Origin: Massilia sp. HP4
GTDB lineage: Bacteria; Pseudomonadota; Gammaproteobacteria; Burkholderiales; Burkholderiaceae_D
Assembly: GCF_005222695.1 (NCBI RefSeq)
Contig: NZ_STGG01000047.1
Span: 108,551-172,550 of the forward strand
Direction: 5' to 3'
DNA length: 64,000 nucleotides
The translations under genes and the position numbers were made by a program. The first letter of the stretch is position 1, and each line of letters starts with the position of its first letter. The notes under the pieces were generated by a model, which worked only from the letters and a program-made list of their open reading frames with translations, did no database searches and had not been told where the DNA came from. Shown here piece by piece: positions 24,381 through 33,864 of this stretch.

Positions 24381-25244
24381 ATGACTTCCTTGCCTGCCGT
24401 TTCACAGCAAAAATTCCATTTCATCTCCGGCCTGCCGCGCTCGGGCTCGACCCTGTTATCCGGCATCCTGCTGCAAAACCCGCGCTTTCATGCAGGCATG
24501 AGTAGTCCAGTGGGGTCGCTGTGCAATGCCGTGTTGGGCCAGGTCAGCGCCGGCAGCGAATTCGCATCCATGGTCGGGCGCGACAAGCGCCGCCAACTGC
24601 TGCGCGGGCTGTTCGATTCCTATTATTCGGATGTCGGACGCGAGGTCGTGTTCGACACCAGCCGCTCCTGGTGCGCCCGTATGCCGCTGGTGCGCGATCT
24701 GTTCCCGGAGGCGAAAGTGATCGCCTGCGTGCGCAGCGTGGCCTGGATCATGGACAGCTTTGAACGCCTGTACCGCGCCAATCCGTATGAACACACACGC
24801 CTGTTCGGCAGCGCGGGCGCGCGCGGCACCGTGACCAGCCGCCTGGAAGGCCTGGGCCAGCACGACGGCACCGTCGGCCATCCCTGGGCCGCCCTGCGCG
24901 AAGCCTTCTATGGCGAGCATGCGTCGTCGCTGCTGCTGGTCGATTACGAATTGCTGGCGCGCGCGCCGGCCAAGGTCATCCCGCTGGTGTACGACTTCCT
25001 GGGCGAACCGCATTTCGCGCATGACTTCGACAACGTCGAGTATGACGCCGAGGAGTTCGATACCCGGCTCGGCGCGCCGGGGCTGCACAAGGTGCGCTCG
25101 CGCGTGGAGTACAAGCCGCGCCAGACCATCATCCCGCCCGATTTGTTCGACCGATTCGACAAGATGTCCTTCTGGACCGATACGGTCGGCAGCGCCGCCA
25201 ATGTGATCGCACCGCAGAACGCACAACAAGGAAAACAAGCATGA
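24381..25244 (+). CDS. PAPS-dependent sulfotransferase family protein
   Basis: This enzyme should transfer a sulfuryl group from PAPS to an acceptor hydroxyl or amine. The 287-residue protein has the 5'-phosphosulfate loop FISGLPRSGSTLLSGIL (starting near residue 13), a 3'-phosphate-binding region around VRSVAWIMDSFERLYR (near 116), and LLVDYELLARAP. No signal peptide is seen, so it is cytoplasmic. The ATG at 24381 is chosen by the family start; its ribosome site is weak. Its stop overlaps the start of the giant Ig-repeat gene (ATGA), a strong sign of coupling. Acceptor unknown: the giant protein itself, a glycan on it or an unrelated metabolite. Confidence 0.85.
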   Translation: MTSLPAVSQQKFHFISGLPRSGSTLLSGILLQNPRFHAGMSSPVGSLCNAVLGQVSAGSEFASMVGRDKRRQLLRGLFDSYYSDVGREVVFDTSRSWCARMPLVRDLFPEAKVIACVRSVAWIMDSFERLYRANPYEHTRLFGSAGARGTVTSRLEGLGQHDGTVGHPWAALREAFYGEHASSLLLVDYELLARAPAKVIPLVYDFLGEPHFAHDFDNVEYDAEEFDTRLGAPGLHKVRSRVEYKPRQTIIPPDLFDRFDKMSFWTDTVGSAANVIAPQNAQQGKQA

Positions 25245-28200
25245 CGTCCAAACACCAGCAGGCCGCCCTCGGTGAATTGTTCATCGCATCGACCCCGAAC
25301 CCGGCCATCGACGCCGCCGTATTCAGCCAGACCGTGCCGGAACTGGCAATTGCCGCCGCGCGCAAGGAAATCGTCTTCATCGACGATCAGGTGCCGGATA
25401 TCGAGGTGCTGGTCCGCGGCTTCGGCGCGGGCAAGGAGATTGTGATCCTGGACTCGAGGCAGGACGGGTTGCGGCAGATCGCCGACGCGGTGGCGGGGCG
25501 TACAGGCATCGATGCCCTGCACATCATTTCGCATGGGGCCGAAGGACGCATCGCATTGGGGTCGACGACCATCGACGGCGCCAACCTGCCCGCCAACAGT
25601 GCGCTGCTGCAGACGATCGGCGCCAGCCTGGCCGAAGGCGCCGACATCCTGCTGTATGGCTGCAAGGTCGGCGCCGGTGCCGGCCAGGCGTTGGTCGACC
25701 AGTTGGCGATCGCCACCGGCGCCGACGTCGCGGCGTCGGATGACCTGACCGGCAACGCGGCGCTCGGCGGTGACTGGCGGCTGGAGATCAACAGCGGCGA
25801 CATCGAGACGGCGGCCCTGGTCGATCCAGCGCTGGCGGCGCTGTACCAGCACACCCTGGCCATTTCCAGCACCATCAACTTCAGCACCGCCGGGAACTTC
25901 GACAGCAAAGGTACGCAAGTGTACGCGAACGCGAACGCCGCCTACGATGTCGTCTATAACGTCCGCGGCGACAGCAACTATCAGTTGACCATCGATGGGA
26001 AAACCCGCGATGTCGCGTTCTATGACAAAGGCTACGTTGGGAATGACGTCCAGGGCAAGCATGAGACGATGCTGACCTTCTCGTTCGGCGCCGACAAGGT
26101 ATTCACGCCCAATTTGATCAGGATCGCCAATGCCAATACCCAATTCCAGGTGCAGAATCTGATTTTCCAGGCCTATGACGCCAAGGGCGACCGGATGGGC
26201 GCTCCCGTGCCCTTCGATACCATCAGGACCGGCAACGAAGTCGCCTACGTCGATGTGTCGTTCCTGAACCTGGTCGGCATCGCCAAGCTGACGCTGAAGG
26301 CCGACCAATCGTCATTCGGCGGCATGATGTCCCCGCTGATGATCGACGAATTCGTGGTGTCGGACATCCGGCCCGCGGTCACCGTACCGGCCGTGGTCTC
26401 GGTGTCGGCCGCCCCGGCGTACGACACGGCCCATAAGGAGGGCGGCACCATCCTGGTCAGCGTAACCTTCGACCAGGCGGTCGACGTCACCGGCACCCCG
26501 GCCCTGCTGCTGGCAACCGGCGTCCCCGGCAGGCAGGCGACCTATGTCGACGGCAGTGGCACCAAGGTGCTGGTCTTCAGCTACACGGTGGCCGCCGGCG
26601 ACGACTCGCCTGATCTCGATTACGCCGGCACCACGGCGTTACTGCCCAACGGCGGCAGCATCCGGCTCGCCGGTGACAGTACCGACGCCGTGCTGACCCT
26701 GCCCGCGCCGGGCACAGCCGGCTCGCTCGGTGCCAACAACGCCATCGTGCTCGATACGACGGCCCCGACGCTGGCCATCACCGATAACGCCAGCGCCCCC
26801 CTGAAGGTCGGCCAGAGCACGACCATCAGCTTCACCTTCAGCGAAGCAGTCAAGGATTTCACGACCGAGGACATCAAGGTCACCGGCAGCGGCGGCATCA
26901 TCACCTCCCTGACGCCCAATGGCAACAACACGATCTTCACCGCCACCTTCAACCCGCAGGCGGGTGTGGATAATGGGTCGGCAACCATCACGGTGGACCC
27001 GGGCGTTTACACCGACCAGGCCGGCAACGGCGGCGGCGGCAACTCGGATGCGATCGCCTTCGATACCAGGGCGCCGGGCACCACCGTATCGAACGTGACG
27101 TTCTCGGCGGATACCGGCGTCCCTGGCGACCTGGTGACGTCGGTTGCGGCGCAGACCCTCAGGGGCGCGATCAGCGCCGACCTCGGCGATGGGGAAAAGG
27201 TCCAGGTATCACTCGATGGCGCGACCTGGAACGAAGCCACGACCAGTGGCCGTACCTGGGAACTGGCCGCGACGCTGGCCCTGGCAGAAGGCACCCTGCG
27301 GGTGCGCGTCGTGGACGCCGCCGGCAATGCCGGCCCGGTCTTCGACGAAGACTACCGGTACGACTTCAGCGCGCCAGGCAAGCCGTCCACCCCCGACCTG
27401 ACGGATGCGTCGGACAGCGGCAACGACAAGCAGGACAACATCACCGGCGTCACCACGCCCACCGTCACCGGCACCGCCGAGAAAGATGCGACCATCACCC
27501 TGTATGCCGATGGCGAAGCGGTCGGCACCGCCAAGGCCGATACCGACGGCAAGTGGAGCGTCACGGTCGACGAGGCGCTTGGCGGCGGTGCCTATGCCTT
27601 CACGGTCAGGGCGACCGACCTCGCCGGCAACCAGGGTGTGGCCTCGGATGCGCTCGACGTCACGATCGTCACCGCCTCGCCAGCAACGGTCAACCTGAGC
27701 TTCAGCCTGGAGATGGACACCGGCATTCCGGGCGACCGCATCACCAACGTCGCGGCCCAGCTGCTGCAGGGCGAGCTGTCCGCCGCCCTCGGCGCCGGCG
27801 AGAAGGTCCAGGTCCGTATTGCCGATGGCAGCTGGCAGGAAGCCACGATCGTTCAGGGCACCACTGGCTGGACGCTGCACACGACCCTCGCGCCGGGCGC
27901 GAATGACGTCGAGGTGCGGGTCATCAATGCAATCGGCAATCCCGGCCCGGTCAGCGCATACGAGTATGAGCTCGACACCGACGCGCCGACCATCGAGATC
28001 GAGAGCGACAAGCTTGAGCTCAAGGCCGGCGAGACCGCGACCATCACCTTCACCTTCAGCGACGCGCCAGGCGCGGCATTCACCGAGGACGACATCGAGG
28101 TCACCGGCGGCACCCTGTCCGAATTCGATGGCGAGGGCCTTGTCTGGACCGCGCTGTTCATGCCGGATGCCAACACCGAGAATGGGACGGCCAGCATCTC

Positions 28201-31200
28201 GATCGGCGCCGACCTGCTCACCGACCTGGCCGGCAACAAGAGCGCGGCCGCGGTGCCGGTGGCGCTGACCTTCGACACGCTGCGGCCCGTGACCAGCGCG
28301 CCGGTGCTGGCGGCGGCTAGCGACATCGGCTGGTCGAACGCAGACGGGGTCACCGCCATTTCACGGCCGAACTTCACCGGCACCGCCGAGTCCGGCGCTA
28401 CGGTCACCCTGTACGACGCTAACGACAACGTGATCGGCAGCGGCACCGCCGTCAACGGCAACTGGTCGATCACGCCGGTCGCCGACCTGGCCAACGGCAA
28501 GCACACGATCAGCGCCAGGGCGCTCGACGTCAACGGCAATGAGAGCGAGCTGGTCGCGGGCCAGGAAATCACGATCGATACCACCCCGCCGACCGTGACG
28601 ATAACCAGCGACGTCGACAAGCTCAAGATCGGCGAAACCGCCACCATCACCTTCACCTTCAGTGAGGACCCGGGCGCCACCTTCACCCGCGCAGACGTCA
28701 CGGTCGCCGGCGGCACGCTGGGCGAGCTGGAGAAAGACGGCCTGACGTTCACCGCCGTGTTCACCCCGACCGACGACGCCAACGCCACTACCGCCAGCAT
28801 CACGATCGGGGCCGGCTCTTATATCGACCAAGCTGGCAATAATGGCGGCCCCGGCCTCACCCCGATGCTGTCGTTCGACACCAGGGCGCCGGGGGCGCCA
28901 TCGGTCCCCGACCTGGACCCTGAGTCGGACACCGGCACCTCGGACGAGGATGAAATCACTGGCGACACCATCCCGACTTTCAGCGGCACGGCCGAAGCGG
29001 GCGTCACGGTTACGCTGTTCGCCAACGGCGTCGAGATCGGCTCGGCCGTCGCGAACGGCGGCAGCTGGAGCATCACCAGCCAGGTCGTGCTGGTGGCGGA
29101 CGAATACGACATCACCGCCGTTGCGACCGATGCGTTCGGCAACGAGGGGCCGCCATCGGATCCGCTCAGGATCGAGATCTCCACCAACGCGCCGACGACC
29201 GTGGCGACCAGCCTGAAGTTTTCCGCCGATACCGGCGTCTCGCAGACCGACCTCGTCACCAAGACCGCGGCGCAGACCATCAGCGGTGCGCTCAACGCAG
29301 ACCTGAAGGCCGGCGAATACGTCGAAGTGTCGGTCGACGGCGGCAAGAACTGGAACCGCGCGAGCGTCGAAGCCGACGGCTGGTCAATCGCGACCACGCT
29401 GGTCGTGGGCGAGGAAGCCGTCGCGGTGCGGGTGGCCAACGCCATCGGCAACACCGGCACGGAATACTCCAGGAACTACCATCTCGACACCCTGGCCCCG
29501 GGTGTGACGATCACCAGCAATGTGGATGAACTCAAGCGCGGCGAGAACGCGACCATCACCTTCACATTTACCGAAGATCCGGGTGCGACCTTCACCTGGA
29601 ACGGCGCGGCGGGCGACGTGGTCGTGAGCGGCGGTACCCTGACAGAGATCAGCGGCAGCGGCGCCACGCGCACGGCCACCTTCATGCCGACCGACGGCTT
29701 CGAGGGCAACGCCAGCATCACGGTCGCCGGCGGCGGCTATACCGACCTGGCGGGTAATGTCGGTACCGATGGCGCGACTCCGACGCTGGCGATCGACACC
29801 AGTGCGCCGGATGCACCGGACGCGCCGAAGCTGGCCGTCGACAGCGATACCGGCGAAAAAGGCGACGGCCGCACCGAGAGCACCACCCAGGTCATCGAGG
29901 GCGGTGGCGCGCAGCCGGGCGCCATGGTTCACCTGTACAACGGCAACCAGCGGATCGGTTCCAGCCAGGCCAATGCCGAAGGTCTGTGGAGCATCGACGT
30001 CGCGTTGGGGGGCGGTACCTATGCCCTGAGCGTGACCCAGGATGACGAGGCCGGCAATGAATCGGCCAAGAGCGATCCATTCCAGTTGACGGTCACGGTA
30101 TCGAACCCGAACCCGAACCCGAACCCGAACCCGAATCCGGATCCCGATCCGACCCCGAATCCGACCCCGAATCCGCCGACCGTGATCGACGGCATGCCGG
30201 TCACGACCACGCCGGTGACCCTGCCGGGAGGCGTGCGCGGCACGACGGTCGCCGTGCCGATCGTCACGGGCGGGCGCGACGAAACGGATGGCCAGGCCAG
30301 CCTGGCCGACATCCCGCTGGCCACCAGTGGTGGCCAGACCCAGTTGCTGGCGCAACTGCCGACAGGTTACGGCTTGTCGACCAGCGGCGCCAGCGTCGGC
30401 GCAGCAAGCGGGCTGGAATTCCTGATCGCCTCGATCAGGGCCGCCACGCCGACCCATGCGCCGGACGACCAGGGCCACCTCGTCCAGAACGGCACCACGT
30501 TCCTGCAGGGCCTGAGCTACAGCTCGCTGCTGGTGCACACCGTGAAGCCTGTCAGCAACCTGGGCACGACCAATGCGCTGGTCCTGACCGGACCCAATCC
30601 GGGCGGCAACCTGGGCACTGCCCTGGTGATCGAGACCGCCGGCCTGGCGAACGATGCGAGGATGGAACTGGTCGACATCGATTTCGCTGCCCTGGTCGGC
30701 GCCGCGACGGTGTTCACCGGCAGCAACGGCGCCATCCTGGCAGGCGACGGCGCCAGCCAGCACTTCACGGTCCTGGCGGGCGGCAACAACGGCGTGTTCG
30801 CCGGCGGCGGCAGCGACCTGCTCACGTTCGCCCCCGCTGTACCGGTGGATCAGGGCTCGGCCAGCGGCCGCGCCAGCGCGCAGCAGGTCGCGGCCAGCGG
30901 CGCCTCGACGCTGCACGGCGGCCAGGGGAGCGACGCGGTCACGTTCGCGGGTAAGCGCGAGGACTTCGACGTCGTGTTCCACCACGGCCATGTGGTCGTC
31001 AACAGCAAGGCCGCGCCGGATGCCAAGGCGCTGGTGGTCAATGTCGAGCAACTGCAGTTCAGCGATGGCGCTGTCGCGGTGGAGAATGCCGCGGGCTTGA
31101 CGACGCTGGCCGGCATGTACCAGACCGTGCTCGGACGCCAGGCCGACCTGTACGGCTTCGAGTTCTGGGCCGAGCGCCGTGACGATGGCGTCAGCTGGGG

Positions 31201-31459
31201 CGCGATTGCGCTGGACATGGTCGCATCGGCCGAGCGCCTGGCGCAGCATGGCGATTTCAACGGCGATGCCGCCAACGATATCGGGCTGCTCTACCAGGCA
31301 TTGTTCGACCGCGCGGCGGATGCGGCTGGGCTCGCGTTCTGGACGGCGGCGATGACGGAGCGCGGCATGACCCTGGAACAGGTCGCCGGCAACTTCGTCG
31401 AGTCGGTCGAGATGGTCGGCCACCAGCGCGGCGCGCTGGACTGGGACTTCCAGGTCTGA
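25241..31459 (+). CDS. Giant surface protein: DUF4347, Ig-like modules, RTX-like motifs, DUF4214
   Basis: This 2072-residue secreted or surface protein lacks an N-terminal signal peptide. DUF4347 (about 30-200) has His98 in ISHG and Cys141 in LLYGC, spaced like the dyad of clan CD (caspase/CHAT-like) peptidases. A beta domain (about 205-385) and an Ig-like module (about 385-505) follow. Then come eleven modules of three types (about 507-1620) in the order A-B-C-B-A-C-A-C-B-A-C. An Asn-Pro linker (1621-1646) leads to a region with Gly/Asp RTX-like turns (GGGSDLLTF, GGQGSDAVTF) and two DUF4214 repeats (about 1950-2072). The start overlaps the sulfotransferase stop. Type I secretion is inferred; no secretion genes are in the window. 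Adhesion or matrix function is likely but unproven. Confidence 0.85.
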   Translation: MTSKHQQAALGELFIASTPNPAIDAAVFSQTVPELAIAAARKEIVFIDDQVPDIEVLVRGFGAGKEIVILDSRQDGLRQIADAVAGRTGIDALHIISHGAEGRIALGSTTIDGANLPANSALLQTIGASLAEGADILLYGCKVGAGAGQALVDQLAIATGADVAASDDLTGNAALGGDWRLEINSGDIETAALVDPALAALYQHTLAISSTINFSTAGNFDSKGTQVYANANAAYDVVYNVRGDSNYQLTIDGKTRDVAFYDKGYVGNDVQGKHETMLTFSFGADKVFTPNLIRIANANTQFQVQNLIFQAYDAKGDRMGAPVPFDTIRTGNEVAYVDVSFLNLVGIAKLTLKADQSSFGGMMSPLMIDEFVVSDIRPAVTVPAVVSVSAAPAYDTAHKEGGTILVSVTFDQAVDVTGTPALLLATGVPGRQATYVDGSGTKVLVFSYTVAAGDDSPDLDYAGTTALLPNGGSIRLAGDSTDAVLTLPAPGTAGSLGANNAIVLDTTAPTLAITDNASAPLKVGQSTTISFTFSEAVKDFTTEDIKVTGSGGIITSLTPNGNNTIFTATFNPQAGVDNGSATITVDPGVYTDQAGNGGGGNSDAIAFDTRAPGTTVSNVTFSADTGVPGDLVTSVAAQTLRGAISADLGDGEKVQVSLDGATWNEATTSGRTWELAATLALAEGTLRVRVVDAAGNAGPVFDEDYRYDFSAPGKPSTPDLTDASDSGNDKQDNITGVTTPTVTGTAEKDATITLYADGEAVGTAKADTDGKWSVTVDEALGGGAYAFTVRATDLAGNQGVASDALDVTIVTASPATVNLSFSLEMDTGIPGDRITNVAAQLLQGELSAALGAGEKVQVRIADGSWQEATIVQGTTGWTLHTTLAPGANDVEVRVINAIGNPGPVSAYEYELDTDAPTIEIESDKLELKAGETATITFTFSDAPGAAFTEDDIEVTGGTLSEFDGEGLVWTALFMPDANTENGTASISIGADLLTDLAGNKSAAAVPVALTFDTLRPVTSAPVLAAASDIGWSNADGVTAISRPNFTGTAESGATVTLYDANDNVIGSGTAVNGNWSITPVADLANGKHTISARALDVNGNESELVAGQEITIDTTPPTVTITSDVDKLKIGETATITFTFSEDPGATFTRADVTVAGGTLGELEKDGLTFTAVFTPTDDANATTASITIGAGSYIDQAGNNGGPGLTPMLSFDTRAPGAPSVPDLDPESDTGTSDEDEITGDTIPTFSGTAEAGVTVTLFANGVEIGSAVANGGSWSITSQVVLVADEYDITAVATDAFGNEGPPSDPLRIEISTNAPTTVATSLKFSADTGVSQTDLVTKTAAQTISGALNADLKAGEYVEVSVDGGKNWNRASVEADGWSIATTLVVGEEAVAVRVANAIGNTGTEYSRNYHLDTLAPGVTITSNVDELKRGENATITFTFTEDPGATFTWNGAAGDVVVSGGTLTEISGSGATRTATFMPTDGFEGNASITVAGGGYTDLAGNVGTDGATPTLAIDTSAPDAPDAPKLAVDSDTGEKGDGRTESTTQVIEGGGAQPGAMVHLYNGNQRIGSSQANAEGLWSIDVALGGGTYALSVTQDDEAGNESAKSDPFQLTVTVSNPNPNPNPNPNPDPDPTPNPTPNPPTVIDGMPVTTTPVTLPGGVRGTTVAVPIVTGGRDETDGQASLADIPLATSGGQTQLLAQLPTGYGLSTSGASVGAASGLEFLIASIRAATPTHAPDDQGHLVQNGTTFLQGLSYSSLLVHTVKPVSNLGTTNALVLTGPNPGGNLGTALVIETAGLANDARMELVDIDFAALVGAATVFTGSNGAILAGDGASQHFTVLAGGNNGVFAGGGSDLLTFAPAVPVDQGSASGRASAQQVAASGASTLHGGQGSDAVTFAGKREDFDVVFHHGHVVVNSKAAPDAKALVVNVEQLQFSDGAVAVENAAGLTTLAGMYQTVLGRQADLYGFEFWAERRDDGVSWGAIALDMVASAERLAQHGDFNGDAANDIGLLYQALFDRAADAAGLAFWTAAMTERGMTLEQVAGNFVESVEMVGHQRGALDWDFQV
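30103..30180 (+). repeat. Hexanucleotide repeat encoding an Asn-Pro linker
   Basis: About thirteen in-frame copies of AACCCG and variants (AATCCG, GATCCC, ACCCCG) encode alternating Asn-Pro, Asp-Pro and Thr-Pro. The tract separates the Ig modules from the C-terminal half. Such a tract can change length by slippage in steps of two residues without a frameshift. Confidence 0.9.
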
Positions 31460-31498
31460 GCCACGGGCAGGGGCGGGGCGCCGGCCCCTGCCGGCGGC

Positions 31499-33547
31499 TC
31501 ACTCCGGCGCGCGGATGTAATCCACCATGCCCTCGCTGCCGCGGCTGGGCGGCGCGGTGAGCAGGCTGACCGCCACCACGGCCATCATCCCGGCCGGCAC
31601 CCCGAACACGCCGGCCGCCATCGGCAGGATGCCGAACCAGGTGGCGTCCAGGCTGCCGCCCAGGGCCGGGCTGGCGCGCAACATGTAGACCAGGCAGACC
31701 GCGAAGCCGGCGATCATGCCGGCGATCGCGCCCTGGTGGTTGGCGCGTTTCCAGAACACGCCCAGCACCAGCACCGGAAAGAGGGTGGAACCGGCCAGCG
31801 AGAACGCCGCCGCGACCAGCGACAGGATGTCGGCCGGCTTTTGCGACGCCACGTAGGCGGCGATGAAGGCCACCCCCAGCAGCAGCAGCTTGGAGATCGT
31901 CACCCGCTTCTGGGTCGAGGCGCTCGGGTTGACCATCTTGTAGTAGACGTCGTGTGACAGCGCGTTGGAGATCGCCAGCAGCAGGCCGTCGGCGGTCGAC
32001 AGCGCTGCCGCCAGGCCGCCGGCCGCGACCAGGCCCGCGATCACATAGGGCAGGCCGCCGATCTCGGGCGTGGCCAGCACCAGCACGTCGGCGTCGATCG
32101 CGAATTCAGCCAGCTGCACGATGCCGTCGCCATTGATGTCGGCCACGCTCACCAGGGGATTGGCCTTGTCCACATTGGCCCAGTACGAGATCCAGGTGGG
32201 CAGGGCCGAGAAGTCGCTGCCCACCAGCGAGGTATAGATGTCGTACTTGGCCAGCACCGCCAGCGCCGGAATGGTCAGGTACACCAGCAGGATGAAGAAC
32301 AGGGTCCAGAACACCGAGACCCGGGTGTCGTTCACCGACGGCGTGGTGTAGGCCCGCATCAATATATGGGGCAGGGAGGCGGTGCCGAACATCAGGCAGA
32401 ACACCACCGCCAGAAAGTTGTTGCGGCGGTTGTCCGATTCCTCTTTGGTGGCGCCGGGAAAGGGTTCGGCATGCGGCTCGGGCGGCCTGGCGCGCGCCAG
32501 GTTGGCGTCGCGCCGCTCGCTCCATTGCGAGCGCGCCTCGTCGACCGAATTCGGATAGGTAGCCAGCGCGCGCTCGGCCTGGCGCACCTCGGTCAGCGAA
32601 GCATTGCGCGCGCGCGCGGCCGCCAGCTGGCGCTGGGCGTCGACCTTGCCGGTCTCCCACGATTCGGGGAGCAGGGCTAGCCGGCCCGCGTATTCGGCGG
32701 CGCGGCGGCGGAACTCGGCGCGCACTTCTTCCTCGCGCGGGTCTTGCGCCAGCGCCGCTTCGCGCGCGGTCAGCTTGGGCAGCAGCGAGCCATAGGCCAC
32801 GGCGGGAATCGGGTTGTCGGCGTGCTTGGCCGACAGCCACATGGTCGGTATCAAGAAGGCGACCAGCAGGATGATGTATTGCGCCACCTGGGTCCAGGTG
32901 ATGGCGCGCATTCCGCCCAGGAACGAGCACACCAGGATGCTGGCCAGGCCCAGGAAGATCCCGATCGAGAAATCGACGCCGGTGAAGCGCGAGGCGATCA
33001 GGCCGACCGCATAGATCTGCGCCACCACGTAGGTGAACGAGACCAGGATGGTGGCGCCCACCGCCAGCGCGCGCACCGCGGCGCCGCGGCCGCCGGCGCC
33101 GCCGCCATAGCGCGCCGCCAGGAAATCGGGCACCGTGTACTGGGCAAACTTGCGCAGATAGGGCGCGATCAGCAGCGCGACCAGCACGAAGCCGCCGGTC
33201 CAGCCCATGATGAAGGCCAGGCCGTCGAAACCCTGCAAGTACAGGCCGCCGGCCAGGCTGATGAAGCTGGCCGCCGAGATCCAGTCGGCGGCGGTGGCCA
33301 TGCCGTTGAACATGGCCGGCACACGCCGGCCGGCGACATAGTATTCGGTGACGCTCGACGTGCGGCAGATGACGCCGATGATCGCGTACAGGGCGATGGT
33401 GGCGAACATGAACAGGTAGCCGATCCACAGGCGCGGCATGCCTTCCTGCTCGAGCAGGGCGACCGCAACCAGGAACAGGGCGAAGCAACCGGTGTACCAG
33501 AGATAGTAGCGCGCCAGCTTGCTGAAATAAGGGGGCTTGCCGCTCAT
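31499..33547 (-). CDS. VC2705-type sodium:solute symporter large subunit
   Basis: This SSS-family transporter of the VC2705/ActP-like branch pairs with a DUF4212 small subunit. The 682-residue protein begins with a helix at about 16-32 and has 13 or more helices with the core stretches TAADWISAASFISLAGGLY and GGLAAALSTADGLLLAISNALSHD. It is longer than typical. A charged, coiled-coil-like insertion occupies about residues 260-370, and an EF-hand-like loop DINGDGIVQLAE lies near residue 467. The ATG at 33547 overlaps the DUF4212 stop as ATGA. The substrate is probably a short-chain carboxylate such as acetate, by family analogy only. Confidence 0.88.
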   Translation of the reverse strand: MSGKPPYFSKLARYYLWYTGCFALFLVAVALLEQEGMPRLWIGYLFMFATIALYAIIGVICRTSSVTEYYVAGRRVPAMFNGMATAADWISAASFISLAGGLYLQGFDGLAFIMGWTGGFVLVALLIAPYLRKFAQYTVPDFLAARYGGGAGGRGAAVRALAVGATILVSFTYVVAQIYAVGLIASRFTGVDFSIGIFLGLASILVCSFLGGMRAITWTQVAQYIILLVAFLIPTMWLSAKHADNPIPAVAYGSLLPKLTAREAALAQDPREEEVRAEFRRRAAEYAGRLALLPESWETGKVDAQRQLAAARARNASLTEVRQAERALATYPNSVDEARSQWSERRDANLARARPPEPHAEPFPGATKEESDNRRNNFLAVVFCLMFGTASLPHILMRAYTTPSVNDTRVSVFWTLFFILLVYLTIPALAVLAKYDIYTSLVGSDFSALPTWISYWANVDKANPLVSVADINGDGIVQLAEFAIDADVLVLATPEIGGLPYVIAGLVAAGGLAAALSTADGLLLAISNALSHDVYYKMVNPSASTQKRVTISKLLLLGVAFIAAYVASQKPADILSLVAAAFSLAGSTLFPVLVLGVFWKRANHQGAIAGMIAGFAVCLVYMLRASPALGGSLDATWFGILPMAAGVFGVPAGMMAVVAVSLLTAPPSRGSEGMVDYIRAPE

Positions 33548-33864
33548 CGTGGTTCGTCCCCGGCCGCAGTCCTGGCCTCGCGGTCAAGCCGGCGCATGCG
33601 CCAGGCGTAGAAGCCGATGATCGCCAGCGACACCAGCGACGCTCCCTGCGCCGCCATGTAGAACGACAGCGGCCAGCCAAACACTTCGAAGCGCGACAGC
33701 TCGCGCGCGAAGAACACGGTGCCGAAGCCGGTCGCCAGCCACAACACCAGCAGCAGCATGGTCATCTTGCGGCTGCGCTCCCAGTGCGCGGCGCGGGCGG
33801 CCGCGCGCCGGCGCGCGGCGTCGTCATGATCGTTGCGGGGTTCAGGTGGCGTCGTCTGGTTCAT
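33544..33864 (-). CDS. DUF4212 symporter small subunit
   Basis: This 106-residue protein of the DUF4212 (VC2706-like) family is the constant companion of VC2705-type symporters. A charged N-terminus (about 1-35, with the family-typical AHWERSRKM) precedes two membrane helices (about 36-52 and 64-86). The start lies 23 bp inside the end of the sensor kinase gene, and the stop overlaps the symporter start, so translation of the whole operon is chained. Its role is probably assembly or energising of the large subunit, which is family knowledge rather than visible here. Confidence 0.88.
   Translation of the reverse strand: MNQTTPPEPRNDHDDAARRRAAARAAHWERSRKMTMLLLVLWLATGFGTVFFARELSRFEVFGWPLSFYMAAQGASLVSLAIIGFYAWRMRRLDREARTAAGDEPR

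Noticed and set aside
30103..30180. The repeated AACCCG tract as a CRISPR or structural DNA repeat
   Set aside because: It is in frame in a long gene, the unit is 6 bp and no spacers exist.
29384..31423. A 679-residue minus-strand frame opposite the giant gene
   Set aside because: Composition is dominated by Arg, Gly, Ala and His, typical of antisense frames. The plus-strand protein has clear domains across the same bases.
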